Below, in pieces: positions 7,573 through 14,770 of a stretch of DNA of 15,012 bases. The notes beneath the pieces were generated by a model that had not been told where the DNA came from, made no database searches, and saw nothing but the letters and a program-made list of their open reading frames with translations. A program made the translations under genes and the position numbers. Numbering within the stretch: position 1 is the stretch's first letter; every line of letters begins with the position of its first letter. Source of the stretch: Bacteroidetes bacterium UBA7692 (GTDB lineage Bacteria > Bacteroidota > Bacteroidia > Chitinophagales > LD1); assembly GCA_002482725.1 (NCBI GenBank), contig DLGO01000078.1, forward strand, positions 28,461 to 43,472. Direction: 5' to 3'.

Positions 7573-7839
7573 ATGGCTACAGCATATAAAAACTGCCAGA
7601 GCTGCGGCATGCCGCTCAACAAGGACGAACAAGGCGGCGGCACCAATGCCGATGGCTCCAAATCTACCATGTACTGCAGCCACTGCTACCAACAGGGTGC
7701 CTTCACCAGGCCAGACCTGACAGTTGATGGCATGAAGCTGCGCGTAAAGGATAAACTAAAAGAGTTTGGCTTCCCTGGTTTTATCGCAGGCTTCTTCACT
7801 ATGGGCATTCCCAAATTGGAGAGGTGGAAGAATAAATAA
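7573..7839 (+). CDS. Small zinc-ribbon protein (putative zinc ribbon domain family)
   Basis: An 88-aa protein with a single treble-clef/zinc-ribbon: Cys8-x2-Cys11 (CQSCGMPL) and Cys35-x2-Cys38 (YCSHCYQQGAF), separated by a glycine-rich loop NKDEQGGGTNADGSKST. This is the family often annotated as putative zinc ribbon domain, found as short stand-alone proteins in many bacteria. The C-terminal half (GMKLRVKDKLKEFGFPGFIA) is a predicted helix plus the usual conserved tail ending IPKLERWK. The likely role is metal binding or protein contact; no reaction is known. The ATG is preceded by AGGA three bases upstream, a fair ribosome binding site. It is a lone plus-strand gene between two minus-strand blocks. 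Confidence 0.88.
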   Translation: MATAYKNCQSCGMPLNKDEQGGGTNADGSKSTMYCSHCYQQGAFTRPDLTVDGMKLRVKDKLKEFGFPGFIAGFFTMGIPKLERWKNK

Positions 7840-8033
7840 GCCGTACGCTGCTCTTATCTTTACTGCTCAAGAACCGATTTCGGGAGCAAGCTATTGGTAT
7901 ATTTACTTTGTGAGCAAATTCGGAAATAACTGTTTGCCAAGTTAACCCCGAAGTATTTGTGGCAGCGCGCACAGAATGGAATGCCTATCAGGCGGCAGAT
8001 GCATCGCGCCTGAAACAGCTGAATATGCATGGT

Positions 8034-8050
8034 TAAAGCCGCCGGCTTTA
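8034..8050 (-). terminator. Possible hairpin terminator after the lipoprotein gene
   Basis: A perfect 7-bp inverted repeat TAAAGCC-GCC-GGCTTTA overlaps the TAA stop (8050-8048) of the lipoprotein 3' fragment; with one bulge the stem can grow to 9 bp (GGT/ACC). There is no following T tract, so intrinsic termination is uncertain; it may only protect the 3' end. Confidence 0.4.
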
Positions 8051-8524
8051 CCTATTACAATCCGAAACGGATATTTTCTTAAAAGCCCCTACATCCTCCG
8101 GCTTATCCCAACCATCCTGCCTGTAATCCTTATACACCCAAGCACCGTTCTGCTTCACCAGAAAATCCGGAATCTCTGAAAAGTAAGGTATAGTGTCTGA
8201 GGTGAAATTAAACGCATCTTCATGCACTCCAAATTCCAGGAGCATCGTCCATTTCCCATTGCATAAGGAATAAATCCGGCAATCATTTACCCTGCTATTA
8301 TCGCAGTAGTCTACCACAAACGCAATCTCATCCTTTCCATCAGTATTATTATCACCGATATTGAGCAGGCAATACAAACCCTGCCCGGAACCCAAAGTTA
8401 AAGTATCGTGTATGCCTGCCATAGTCAGGTAGACATCTGCTTCTTGTACATTATACCAACTAACCACCGTTTTATCCCAGTCCTCTTTAAAGGGATCCGG
8501 TGCACTATCGATTTCCATATTCAA
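8048..8524 (-). pseudogene. Lipoprotein gene, 3' fragment after a frameshift
   Basis: This 158-codon frame has no ATG at its 5' end: it would have to begin at TTG 8524 or ATG 8518, both inside the overlap with the upstream fragment. It lies in the -1 frame relative to that fragment and continues it naturally. Visible traits are EIDSAPDPFKEDWDKTVVSW, a second acidic loop GDNNTDGKDEIAFVVDY at about 58-74 (DNNTDGKDE resembles a calcium-binding FG-GAP/EF-hand loop), then IYSLCNGKWTMLLEFGVHED and a C-terminal KQNGAWVYKDYRQDG. It looks like a periplasmic or surface lipoprotein body of unknown role. If TTG or ATG re-initiation works it could be made as a separate protein without an export signal, which seems unlikely to be functional. 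Confidence 0.65.
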
Positions 8525-8739
8525 CAGGCGGGAAATGTTACCTGGCAGATGGAGTCCTGCTTGCCATCGCCGTTGAAATCGCCGTAAACAGATAACTTAC
8601 TCAGCTTACGCAGGTATATCCTATTTTCCACTTCCAGACTATCGGAAACACTTGGTACATCGCTACTACTTTTCCTAACAGAATCCGAAGCGCAACCTGA
8701 TAGCAGGAGCGTAGAAATGAACAAAAACAAGCAACGCAT
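8521..8739 (-). pseudogene. Lipoprotein gene, 5' fragment with lipobox, ends early by frameshift
   Basis: From ATG 8739 (MRCLFLFISTLLLSGCASDS) the product has a lipoprotein signal peptide with lipobox LLSGC, the cysteine being residue 16. A GTG at 8751 is an alternative start, but AGGTGA lies about 8 nt before the ATG and supports 8739. The short mature part ends with VYGDFNGDGKQDSICQVTF; DFNGDGKQD is a calcium-loop like those in FG-GAP repeats. It then hits TGA at 8521-8523, only 72 residues from the ATG. Adding one base to the CCC run (8530-8532) or the adjacent TTT run would join it to the 3' fragment and give one lipoprotein of about 230 aa. Either a natural pseudogene or a sequencing/assembly error. 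Confidence 0.7.
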
Positions 8740-8774
8740 CTGAGTGTTCACCTGATGTATAAAGGGATTTAAGA

Positions 8775-9632
8775 TTACTTCCTTTTCAGCACTATACCGT
8801 CGCCCAGTATATTGATCTTACCCTCTTTGAAGAGCATGCCGCAGGCTTTCTTGAAGTTCTTTTTGCTCATGCCCACAGCAGCGTAGATAGCTTCCGGAGT
8901 AGAGCGGTCGCACACATTCAGGCGGCCGTTGGCTTCCTGTAGCTTGTGCATGATAGTGCCTTTGTAATCATCGGCGTTTTCTATGAAAACCGGCTTATTG
9001 ATGCTCAGGTCTATTTTACCGTCTTCGCGCACTTTGCGCACGTAAGCGGTTATTAAGCGGCCCTTCTTAACCTCACCGAAAATTTCGTTATTGTAGAGTA
9101 TGCCCCAGTGCTTGTTGTTCACTATGCAGCGGATGCCGATTTCGTTTTTGTCAGCAGGCAGTATCGTTACTTCATCGCCTTCGGCAACTGTTACCTCGCG
9201 ATTCTTGATGAACTTATTGATGTTGGATGATGCTGCAAGGCGGTGGCTTCCCTGGTCGAAATAGACATATACCAGAGCGTAGCGGCCAACTTCTGCGCGC
9301 ACTTTCTGCTCAGAGAATGGCAGCAGCAAATCCTTATCCAGGCCCCAATCCAGGAACATGCCCGCATTGGTTTCTTCTTTTACTTTCATGAAAGCTACCT
9401 CGCCTGCCTTAGCTATAGGGCGCTGTGTAGTAGCTACGGGGCGGTCTTCGGAGTCGCGGTACACGAATACTTCCAGGTCGTTGCCCTCTTCCATATCTTC
9501 GGTTATAAACTTCTTAGGAAGCAATATTTCCTGCAAATCTTCGCTTTGCAAGTCTGCATCTACATCGCACAGGTAAAGTCCGTGTTCAGTTCTGCGGTTA
9601 ATTTTAAGGGTGTTGTAGTCGCCAAGTTGCAT
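8775..9632 (-). CDS. cvfB: CvfB-family S1-like RNA-binding protein
   Basis: A 285-aa protein with the CvfB/YitL layout: three S1-like OB domains at about 1-68 (LGDYNTLKINRRTEHGLYLC), 69-138 (GEVAFMKVKEETNAGMFLDWGLDKDLLLP) and 146-213 (IVNNKHWGILYNNEIFGEVKKGR), then a winged-helix domain at about 222-284 (STPEAIYAAVGMSKKNFKKA, ending DGIVLKRK). CvfB proteins bind RNA and, in staphylococci, affect virulence gene expression; in Bacteroidota the role is not established. The length is normal for the family. It starts 46 bp after the sufS stop and may be read through from the suf operon, although a TACTTTTG motif 4 nt upstream of the ATG could be a weak promoter. Family call is from recognised sequence pattern; symbol is by family only. 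Confidence 0.88.
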   Translation of the reverse strand: MQLGDYNTLKINRRTEHGLYLCDVDADLQSEDLQEILLPKKFITEDMEEGNDLEVFVYRDSEDRPVATTQRPIAKAGEVAFMKVKEETNAGMFLDWGLDKDLLLPFSEQKVRAEVGRYALVYVYFDQGSHRLAASSNINKFIKNREVTVAEGDEVTILPADKNEIGIRCIVNNKHWGILYNNEIFGEVKKGRLITAYVRKVREDGKIDLSINKPVFIENADDYKGTIMHKLQEANGRLNVCDRSTPEAIYAAVGMSKKNFKKACGMLFKEGKINILGDGIVLKRK

Positions 9633-9677
9633 GCTGCAAAAGTAATTAAAAAGTGAGGTATAAATTTATCCCTGGTA

Positions 9678-10922
9678 TTAACCAAGGATTTTGGCAGCGC
9701 GGGAAATGGCTTTAGCCAGTATGTCTATTTCTTCGGTGGTATTGTAAAACGCAAATGATGCGCGGCAGGTGCCTTCTATATTGAGCCTGCCCATAAGCGG
9801 CTGGCAGCAGTGGTGACCGGTGCGGATGGCAATGCCCTGCTCATTGAGCAATACGCCCAGATCGTAAGGGTGGATGTCGCCAATCAGGAAAGATATAACC
9901 GATGACTTGTTGCGAGCTGTGCCTATAAAGCGCATGCCCTCTATTTCTGATAGCTTCTGCACACCATACTCCAGTAATTTGTGTTCGTAGGCAGCAATAT
10001 TATCCAAGCCAACTTCATTCATATAGTTGATGGCTTCGCCAAGCACAATACCGCCCTCTATATGCGGAGTACCTGCTTCGAACTTATAAGGAAGATCGTT
10101 GTAGGTAGTACCTGCAAAGGATACTGACTTGATCATTTCGCCACCGCCCATGTAGGGAGGCATAGCCTCCAGAAGTGCCTGCTTGCCATATAGTATACCA
10201 ATACCTGTAGGACCCAATACCTTGTGTCCGCTGAATGCAAGGAAATCGCAATCCAGGTCCTGCACATCTACCTTTTGGTGCGGCAGCGCTTGTGCGCCAT
10301 CCAGGAATACTACCGCGCCAACTTTGTGTGCAGCAGCAATTATTTCTTTAACCGGGTTGATGGTGCCAAGAGAGTTGGAAACATAGACTACAGATACAAT
10401 GCGGGTCTTTTCGCTCAGCAGCTTTTCATACTCTTCGAAAATAAACTCGCCGGAATCTGTAATAGGCACCACACGGAGCGTGGCACCTTTTTCGGCACAC
10501 AGCATTTGCCATGGCACTATGTTGCTATGGTGTTCCATAGCGGATATAATTATTTCGTCGCCGGCCTGCACATTGGTACGGCCATAGGTAGCTGCTACCA
10601 GGTTGATAGCCTCGGTAGTACCACGTACGAAATTAATTTCCTTTGAAGAAGCTGCATTGAGGTGGCGGGTAATTACCTCGCGCGAGTTCTCGTAAGCCTC
10701 TGTGGCCAGCTGCGCCAAATGGTGCGCCCCACGGTGTATATTGCTGTTGTAGCCGGTATAGTAATTGGTAATAGCATCTATTACCTGCTTAGGCTTTTGC
10801 GATGTAGCAGCATTGTCCAGGTACACAAGCGGCTTGCCATTTACAGTCTGGTGCAAAATGGGAAACTGGGACCTGATGGCCTCTATAGAAAATGTACCGG
10901 ATGTGCTCACTTGCTCTATCAT
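9678..10922 (-). CDS. sufS: Cysteine desulfurase SufS
   Basis: A 414-aa class V PLP aminotransferase of the SufS (group II) type. It removes sulfur from L-cysteine, giving alanine and an enzyme persulfide used for Fe-S cluster assembly. Seen: YLDNAATSQKP (34-44), NIHRGAHHLA (61-70), EHHSN with His131 stacking on PLP, Asp208 and Gln211 in LDGAQAL, Schiff-base Lys234 in SGHKVLGPTG, and catalytic Cys372 in RTGHHCCQPLM. The second cysteine (373) directly after the catalytic one is not the usual Ala/Thr. The start ATG overlaps the TGA of sufD by 4 nt (ATGA), so translation is coupled. SufS normally needs a sulfur acceptor (SufE or SufU); none is encoded between here and the window edge. Confidence 0.97.
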   Translation of the reverse strand: MIEQVSTSGTFSIEAIRSQFPILHQTVNGKPLVYLDNAATSQKPKQVIDAITNYYTGYNSNIHRGAHHLAQLATEAYENSREVITRHLNAASSKEINFVRGTTEAINLVAATYGRTNVQAGDEIIISAMEHHSNIVPWQMLCAEKGATLRVVPITDSGEFIFEEYEKLLSEKTRIVSVVYVSNSLGTINPVKEIIAAAHKVGAVVFLDGAQALPHQKVDVQDLDCDFLAFSGHKVLGPTGIGILYGKQALLEAMPPYMGGGEMIKSVSFAGTTYNDLPYKFEAGTPHIEGGIVLGEAINYMNEVGLDNIAAYEHKLLEYGVQKLSEIEGMRFIGTARNKSSVISFLIGDIHPYDLGVLLNEQGIAIRTGHHCCQPLMGRLNIEGTCRASFAFYNTTEEIDILAKAISRAAKILG

Positions 10923-12196
10923 AACTGCAGGTTCAAGGCTTCTTTCAATTTATCGCACAGATGCTGGCGCAATGGCTTGCTCTGTATCTTTTCTACCACC
11001 TCGTGGGCAAAAGCATAGGTAAGCAATTGCTTGGCCTGCTCCTCGGGAATACCGCGGCTAAGCATGTAGAACATATCTACCGCACTTAGCTGGCCTATGG
11101 CTGCACCGTGGCTGCACTTAACATCGTCTGCAAAAATTTCGAGCTGCGGCTTGGAGTTAACGCTGGCCTCCGGAGAAAGCAACAAAGCTTTGCTCGATTG
11201 GAAGGCATTTGTTTTCTGCGCATCCGGCTTCACGAATATTTTACCGTTGAATATGCCTGTAGCCTGATCGTTCAGCACACCTTTGTATAGCTGGTGGCTG
11301 GTACAGTCCGGCGCTACGTGGTCTATAAGGATATGTGTGTCTATATGGGCAGTATCCTTGGCAAAATACAAACCGCTAAGGTCTGCATGTGCGTTGCGGC
11401 CTACCAGGCGCGCAGTAGCATTGTTGCGGATAACATTGGCCTCGAATGTAATAGTAGTAGAATAGAAACGTGCATCGGTATCTACCTGCGCCTCCATGGT
11501 ATGTATGCCTATTACATTCTTCGTTTCGGTTTGCAGCTTGGCTACGTTTACCTGCGCATTTTTGCCCACATACACTTCTGATACGTGGTTGTACTGCACG
11601 CCTATGTTGCTCGCATTGCGGAAGTCCTCGGCAAGTTGTATGGAAGCACCCTCCTCTGCAATAACCAGGTTACGCGTTTGGGTAAATGCTTCAGCTTCGC
11701 CTGCGGTAAAGAAGTAGTGCAAAAATATAGGCTCTTCGATATTTACATTGCGGCTAACATGTATAAAAGCACCGTCATTTACGAATGCCGTATTGAGCGC
11801 TGCAAAGTGTTCTTCGTTATTATCTATCAGTTTGCCGTAGTGCTTTTCTATCAGCTCCTGGTGGGCAGAAAATGCTTCTTTCAGGCTGCTGATGGTAAGC
11901 CCTTTTAAATCAGGTATGATGCTCATGGACGACTGGAAAACCCCATTGAGGAATACCATACGGAATGCATAAGCAGGCAGGCTGGAAATATATGCCTTTA
12001 CCGATTTATTCACCTCACTCTCCTGTGGGGTAAAGGTGAACTCTTTGCTTAGCTTGGCTTTTATATTGGTGTACTTCCACTCCTCGTGACGGGAAGACGG
12101 AATACCCAGCTTTTCGAAAGCACGGAATGCATCCTCGCGCACCTGCCTGAAAGGCGTGTGCTCTATTGCTTCGAATTGTTGTTGAATATCAGACAT
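10919..12196 (-). CDS. sufD: Fe-S cluster assembly protein SufD
   Basis: A 425-aa SufD. It pairs with SufB and SufC in the SufBC2D scaffold that builds Fe-S clusters in the cytosol. The N-terminal helical part has the SufD mark PSSRHEEWKYTNIK (33-46); the core is the long beta-helix (about 140-350), and the C-terminus carries FADDVKCSHGAAIGQL (355-370). Cys361 and His363 correspond to Cys358 and His360 of E. coli SufD, the latter proposed as a cluster ligand at the SufB-SufD interface. Length is typical (E. coli 423). It starts 28 bp after sufC and overlaps sufS by 4 nt, in the standard order. Confidence 0.96.
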   Translation of the reverse strand: MSDIQQQFEAIEHTPFRQVREDAFRAFEKLGIPSSRHEEWKYTNIKAKLSKEFTFTPQESEVNKSVKAYISSLPAYAFRMVFLNGVFQSSMSIIPDLKGLTISSLKEAFSAHQELIEKHYGKLIDNNEEHFAALNTAFVNDGAFIHVSRNVNIEEPIFLHYFFTAGEAEAFTQTRNLVIAEEGASIQLAEDFRNASNIGVQYNHVSEVYVGKNAQVNVAKLQTETKNVIGIHTMEAQVDTDARFYSTTITFEANVIRNNATARLVGRNAHADLSGLYFAKDTAHIDTHILIDHVAPDCTSHQLYKGVLNDQATGIFNGKIFVKPDAQKTNAFQSSKALLLSPEASVNSKPQLEIFADDVKCSHGAAIGQLSAVDMFYMLSRGIPEEQAKQLLTYAFAHEVVEKIQSKPLRQHLCDKLKEALNLQL

Positions 12197-12224
12197 TACT
12201 TACTTCAATTTATTATAACTCAAA

Positions 12225-12989
12225 TTACCCTACCAGATCGGCAAACTCTTCTTTTATCCAATCGTAGCCTTTCTCTTCCAGTTGCAGGGCAAGGTCTTTA
12301 CCACCGCTCTTCACTATACGGCCGCCATACATAACATGCACATGGTCGGGCACTATGTAGTTCAGCAAACGCTGGTAGTGGGTAATCACCAGGAATGCAT
12401 TGTCTGCAGTGCGCAGCTTATTTACACCCTCTGCTACTATGCGCAGGGCATCTATGTCAAGACCTGAATCTGTTTCGTCCAAAACTGCCAATGTTGGTTC
12501 CAACATAGCCATCTGGAATATTTCGTTGCGCTTTTTTTCGCCACCGCTAAAGCCCTGGTTCAGGGAGCGGGAAGTAAACTCTTTGCTCAACTCCACGATA
12601 GCACGCTTATCGGTCATCATTTTCAGGAAGTCCTTAGCATCCATAGGTGTTAGCCCCTGGTGCTTGCGCTTTGCATTAACAGCTGCTTTCATGAAGTTGG
12701 TAGTGCTCACACCCGGAATTTCTACCGGGTACTGGAATGCCAGAAACACCCCTTCGCGGGCACGTTCGTCGGGAGACATCTCCAACAGGTTTTTACCCTG
12801 AAACCAAACTTCACCGGAAGTAACCTCATACTCAGGCTTGCCTGCCAATACAGAAGCCAGTGTAGACTTGCCTGTACCATTTGGCCCCATGATAGCATGT
12901 ATTTCACCTGCATTTATATCCAGGTTAAAACCTTTAAGGATTTCTTTTTGACCTATCCGTGCGCTTAGGTTTTTTATTTGTAACAACAT
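12225..12989 (-). CDS. sufC: Fe-S cluster assembly ATPase SufC
   Basis: A 254-aa ABC-type ATPase that drives shape changes of the SufB-SufD pair. Walker A GPNGTGKS (35-42), Q-loop Gln86 (FQYP), signature FSGGEKKR (147-154), Walker B LAVLDETD (167-174, Glu172) and H-loop His204 (ITHYQR) are all present. I chose ATG 12989 (MLLQIKNLSARIG), which matches the family's usual start and length (E. coli 248 aa). The frame can be extended to a TTG at 13025, adding MKTKRIIENITK, but this has no family support. The 120 bp between sufB and this start holds a 58-codon ORF in another frame whose 3' end overlaps the first 56 nt of sufC. Confidence 0.96.
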   Translation of the reverse strand: MLLQIKNLSARIGQKEILKGFNLDINAGEIHAIMGPNGTGKSTLASVLAGKPEYEVTSGEVWFQGKNLLEMSPDERAREGVFLAFQYPVEIPGVSTTNFMKAAVNAKRKHQGLTPMDAKDFLKMMTDKRAIVELSKEFTSRSLNQGFSGGEKKRNEIFQMAMLEPTLAVLDETDSGLDIDALRIVAEGVNKLRTADNAFLVITHYQRLLNYIVPDHVHVMYGGRIVKSGGKDLALQLEEKGYDWIKEEFADLVG

Positions 12990-13110
12990 CTTTGTTATGT
13001 TTTCTATTATTCTTTTCGTTTTCAAATTTTTCGGCGTCTGCCTTCAACCCTTCGTAGAAATTGAAGAGGAACTTGCCGACCTTAATTACCTTGAAGATAT
13101 TGCCGATCAT
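12934..13110 (-). CDS. Possible small ORF between sufB and sufC (58 aa)
   Basis: The sufB stop TAA and an ATG share one base (TAATG, 13112-13108), the classic layout for coupled translation. The ATG opens a 58-codon frame ending at 12934, overlapping the start of sufC by 56 nt. The product begins MIGNIFKVIKVGKFLFNFYE, a likely amphipathic helix, then GLKADAEKFENEKNN, and ends in a very basic tail (KKPKRTDRSKRNP). Third positions are G or C in 19 of the first 29 codons after the start but only 7 of the next 28, so the first half has coding character and the second half does not. It could be a real short gene, one truncated by drift, or chance. I recognise no family. Its position suggests a Suf accessory role, but that is inference. 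Confidence 0.45.
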   Translation of the reverse strand: MIGNIFKVIKVGKFLFNFYEGLKADAEKFENEKNNRKHNKDVVTNKKPKRTDRSKRNP

Positions 13111-14555
13111 TACCCTACACTACCCTCCAGCGATATGCTCAACAGCTTTTGCGCTTCTATGGCAAACTCCATTGGCAGGTTATTCAACACCTCTTTACAA
13201 TATCCATTCACTATCATATTCACCGCTTCTTCGGCAGTAAGGCCGCGCTGGTTGCAATAGAACAAAAGGTCCTCCCCTATTTTGGAAGTTGTAGCCTCGT
13301 GCTCTACCTGTGCCGTGCTGTTCTTCACCTCTATGTAAGGGAAGGTATGCGCACCGCATTTATCGCCCAGCAATAAACTATCGCACTGGGTAAAGTTATA
13401 TGCCTTTTCTGCATTACCATTTACCTGTACAAGGCCACGGTATGAGTTTTGGCTTTTACCTGCGCTGATACCCTTGCTCACGATACGGCTACGGGTATTT
13501 TTCCCGATATGTATCATTTTGGTACCTGTATCTGCCTGTTGGTAGTTGTTGGTTACCGCTACAGAGTAAAACTCGCCTATGGAGTTATCACCTTTCAGTA
13601 TACAGCTAGGGTATTTCCATGTGATGGCACTACCTGTTTCTACTTGTGTCCAGCTTATTTTTGAATTAATACCCTGGCACAAACCTCGCTTGGTAACGAA
13701 GTTGTAAATACCGCCCTTGCCTTGCTTATCGCCCGGGTACCAGTTTTGTACAGTTGAATATTTTATTTCTGCATTGTCCATGGTGACAAGCTCTACCACT
13801 GCGGCGTGCAGCTGGTTCTCGTCGCGCATAGGCGCTGTGCAGCCCTCCAGATAGCTCACGTAGCTGTTATCATCGGCAATGATAAGCGTACGCTCGAACT
13901 GGCCTGTGTTTTCGGCATTGATACGGAAGTAGGTAGACAGCTCCATAGGGCAACGAACGCCTTTGGGAATATACACAAAACTACCATCGCTGAATACTGC
14001 ACTGTTGAGCGCAGCATAATAATTGTCACGCGTTGGCACTACACTACCGAGGTATTGCTTTATCAGATCGGGATACTCGCGTATGGCCTCTGAAATAGAG
14101 CAGAAGATAATCCCTTTCTCTTTCAGCGATTCGCGGAAGGTAGTAACTACACTTTCGCTATCCATCACATAATCTACCGCTACACCTGCCAACAACTTTT
14201 GCTCCTGAATAGGAATACCCAGCTTATTGTAGGTATCGCGTATTTCCGGATCTATATCATCGAGGCTTTCCAGCTTCTTTTTCTTTTTTTGCGCAGCGTA
14301 GTATATGATGTCCTGGAAATTGATTTCCGGGAAATGCACATTCTGCCACTTAGGCTGCTTCATCTTTTGCCATGCGGCAAAAGCCTTCAGGCGCCAGTCG
14401 AGCATCCACTCCGGCTCCTCTTTTTTGGCAGAGATAAAACGCACCGTATCTTCCGTAAGCCCTATTGCGGCAAACTCCTGCTCTATATTGGTAGTAAAAC
14501 CATACTTGTAGTCACTGGAGATATGGTCCTCTAATATTGCATCGTTTTCAGCCAT
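13110..14555 (-). CDS. sufB: Fe-S cluster assembly scaffold SufB
   Basis: A 481-aa SufB, the first gene of the suf operon and the main scaffold on which clusters form. Seen: PEWMLDWRLKAFAAWQKM (48-65), PKGVRCPMELSTYFRIN (197-213), SYLEGCTAP with Cys239, QNWYPGD (270-276), GKNTRSRIVSKGISAG (351-366), NFTQCDSLLLGDKCGAHTFP with Cys391, and VEHEATTSKIGEDLLFYC with His419/Glu420. Cys239, Cys391 and His419/Glu420 match Cys254, Cys405 and His433/Glu434 of E. coli, residues for sulfur transfer and cluster assembly. ATG 14555 follows AAAGG at a short spacing, so this start is good. The run QKKKKKLESLDDID (89-102) is a lysine patch. Regulation: a candidate -7 element and a Fur-like operator lie 20-55 bp upstream. 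Confidence 0.97.
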   Translation of the reverse strand: MAENDAILEDHISSDYKYGFTTNIEQEFAAIGLTEDTVRFISAKKEEPEWMLDWRLKAFAAWQKMKQPKWQNVHFPEINFQDIIYYAAQKKKKKLESLDDIDPEIRDTYNKLGIPIQEQKLLAGVAVDYVMDSESVVTTFRESLKEKGIIFCSISEAIREYPDLIKQYLGSVVPTRDNYYAALNSAVFSDGSFVYIPKGVRCPMELSTYFRINAENTGQFERTLIIADDNSYVSYLEGCTAPMRDENQLHAAVVELVTMDNAEIKYSTVQNWYPGDKQGKGGIYNFVTKRGLCQGINSKISWTQVETGSAITWKYPSCILKGDNSIGEFYSVAVTNNYQQADTGTKMIHIGKNTRSRIVSKGISAGKSQNSYRGLVQVNGNAEKAYNFTQCDSLLLGDKCGAHTFPYIEVKNSTAQVEHEATTSKIGEDLLFYCNQRGLTAEEAVNMIVNGYCKEVLNNLPMEFAIEAQKLLSISLEGSVG

Positions 14556-14576
14556 TATCCTTTATATCATTTATTA

Positions 14577-14597
14577 TGATAAAAATCATCTTTATCA
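14577..14597. promoter_or_regulatory. Fur-box-like operator in the sufB leader
   Basis: The 19-bp core (14578-14596), read on the minus strand as GATAAAGATGATTTTTATC, matches the Fur consensus GATAATGATAATCATTATC at 15 of 19 positions. The arms are a perfect 7-bp inverted repeat (14577-14583 with 14591-14597). It lies between the candidate -7 element and the sufB ATG, at about the expected transcription start. A second inverted repeat, TATCAT-TTATT-ATGATA (14565-14581), overlaps it. Match is seen; control by Fur is inferred. Confidence 0.5.
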
Positions 14598-14602
14598 ATT
14601 AG

Positions 14603-14610
14603 CAAAAGTA
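14603..14610 (-). promoter_or_regulatory. sufB: Candidate -7 element for the suf operon
   Basis: TACTTTTG on the minus strand is an exact match to the Bacteroidota -7 element TAnnTTTG. The predicted start is near 14597, giving a leader of about 42 nt. No TTG is present at the -33 position, so the promoter may be weak or need an activator. Confidence 0.45.
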
Positions 14611-14628
14611 ACTGATAATTTCTGAATT

Positions 14629-14647
14629 GTTTAGACGGCTTCTAAAC
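14629..14647. repeat. 19-bp perfect palindrome upstream of the suf promoter
   Basis: GTTTAGA-CGGCT-TCTAAAC has two perfect 7-bp arms. It covers the place where the -33 element of the suf promoter should be, and lies in the divergent region between sufB and the acyl-CoA carboxylase gene, where no terminator is expected. It may be an operator for a dimeric regulator. Confidence 0.5.
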
Positions 14648-14742
14648 TAATAATTGTCCAAGGGCGATTTATGTAATAATTAACTAAAAAACGAAGCTTT
14701 TGCACATATTCAGGGCTATTCATTTTCGTGCGTGCAAATGAT

Positions 14743-14750
14743 TAAGTTTG
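14743..14750 (+). promoter_or_regulatory. Candidate -7 element for the acyl-CoA carboxylase gene
   Basis: TAAGTTTG is an exact TAnnTTTG match. The predicted start is near 14757, leaving a very short leader before ATG 14771 (or none if ATG 14759 is used). The -33 region is only TTTTC, a poor match. Confidence 0.4.
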
Positions 14751-14770
14751 CGCCCCGAATGACAAACAGC

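Noticed and set aside
7865..7887. GCTC...CCGA-TT-TCGG-GAGC hairpin as terminator of the zinc-ribbon gene
   Set aside because: The stem is interrupted by a 5-nt one-sided bulge, the loop is only 2 nt and no T tract follows.
8521..8540. Programmed -1 ribosomal frameshift joining the two lipoprotein fragments
   Set aside because: The in-frame codons TTT CCC do not form an X-XXY-YYZ slippery heptamer and no strong downstream stem is evident, so a deletion or read error is more likely.
9633..9645. TACTTTTG 4 nt before the cvfB ATG, suggesting a leaderless promoter
   Set aside because: No TTG/TTTG lies at the right distance upstream (the nearest is about 38 bp away), and the gene is only 45 bp from sufS, so read-through is simpler.
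12990..13025. Longer SufC starting at TTG 13025
   Set aside because: The extra 12 residues are not part of the SufC family, while ATG 12989 gives the standard N-terminus and length.
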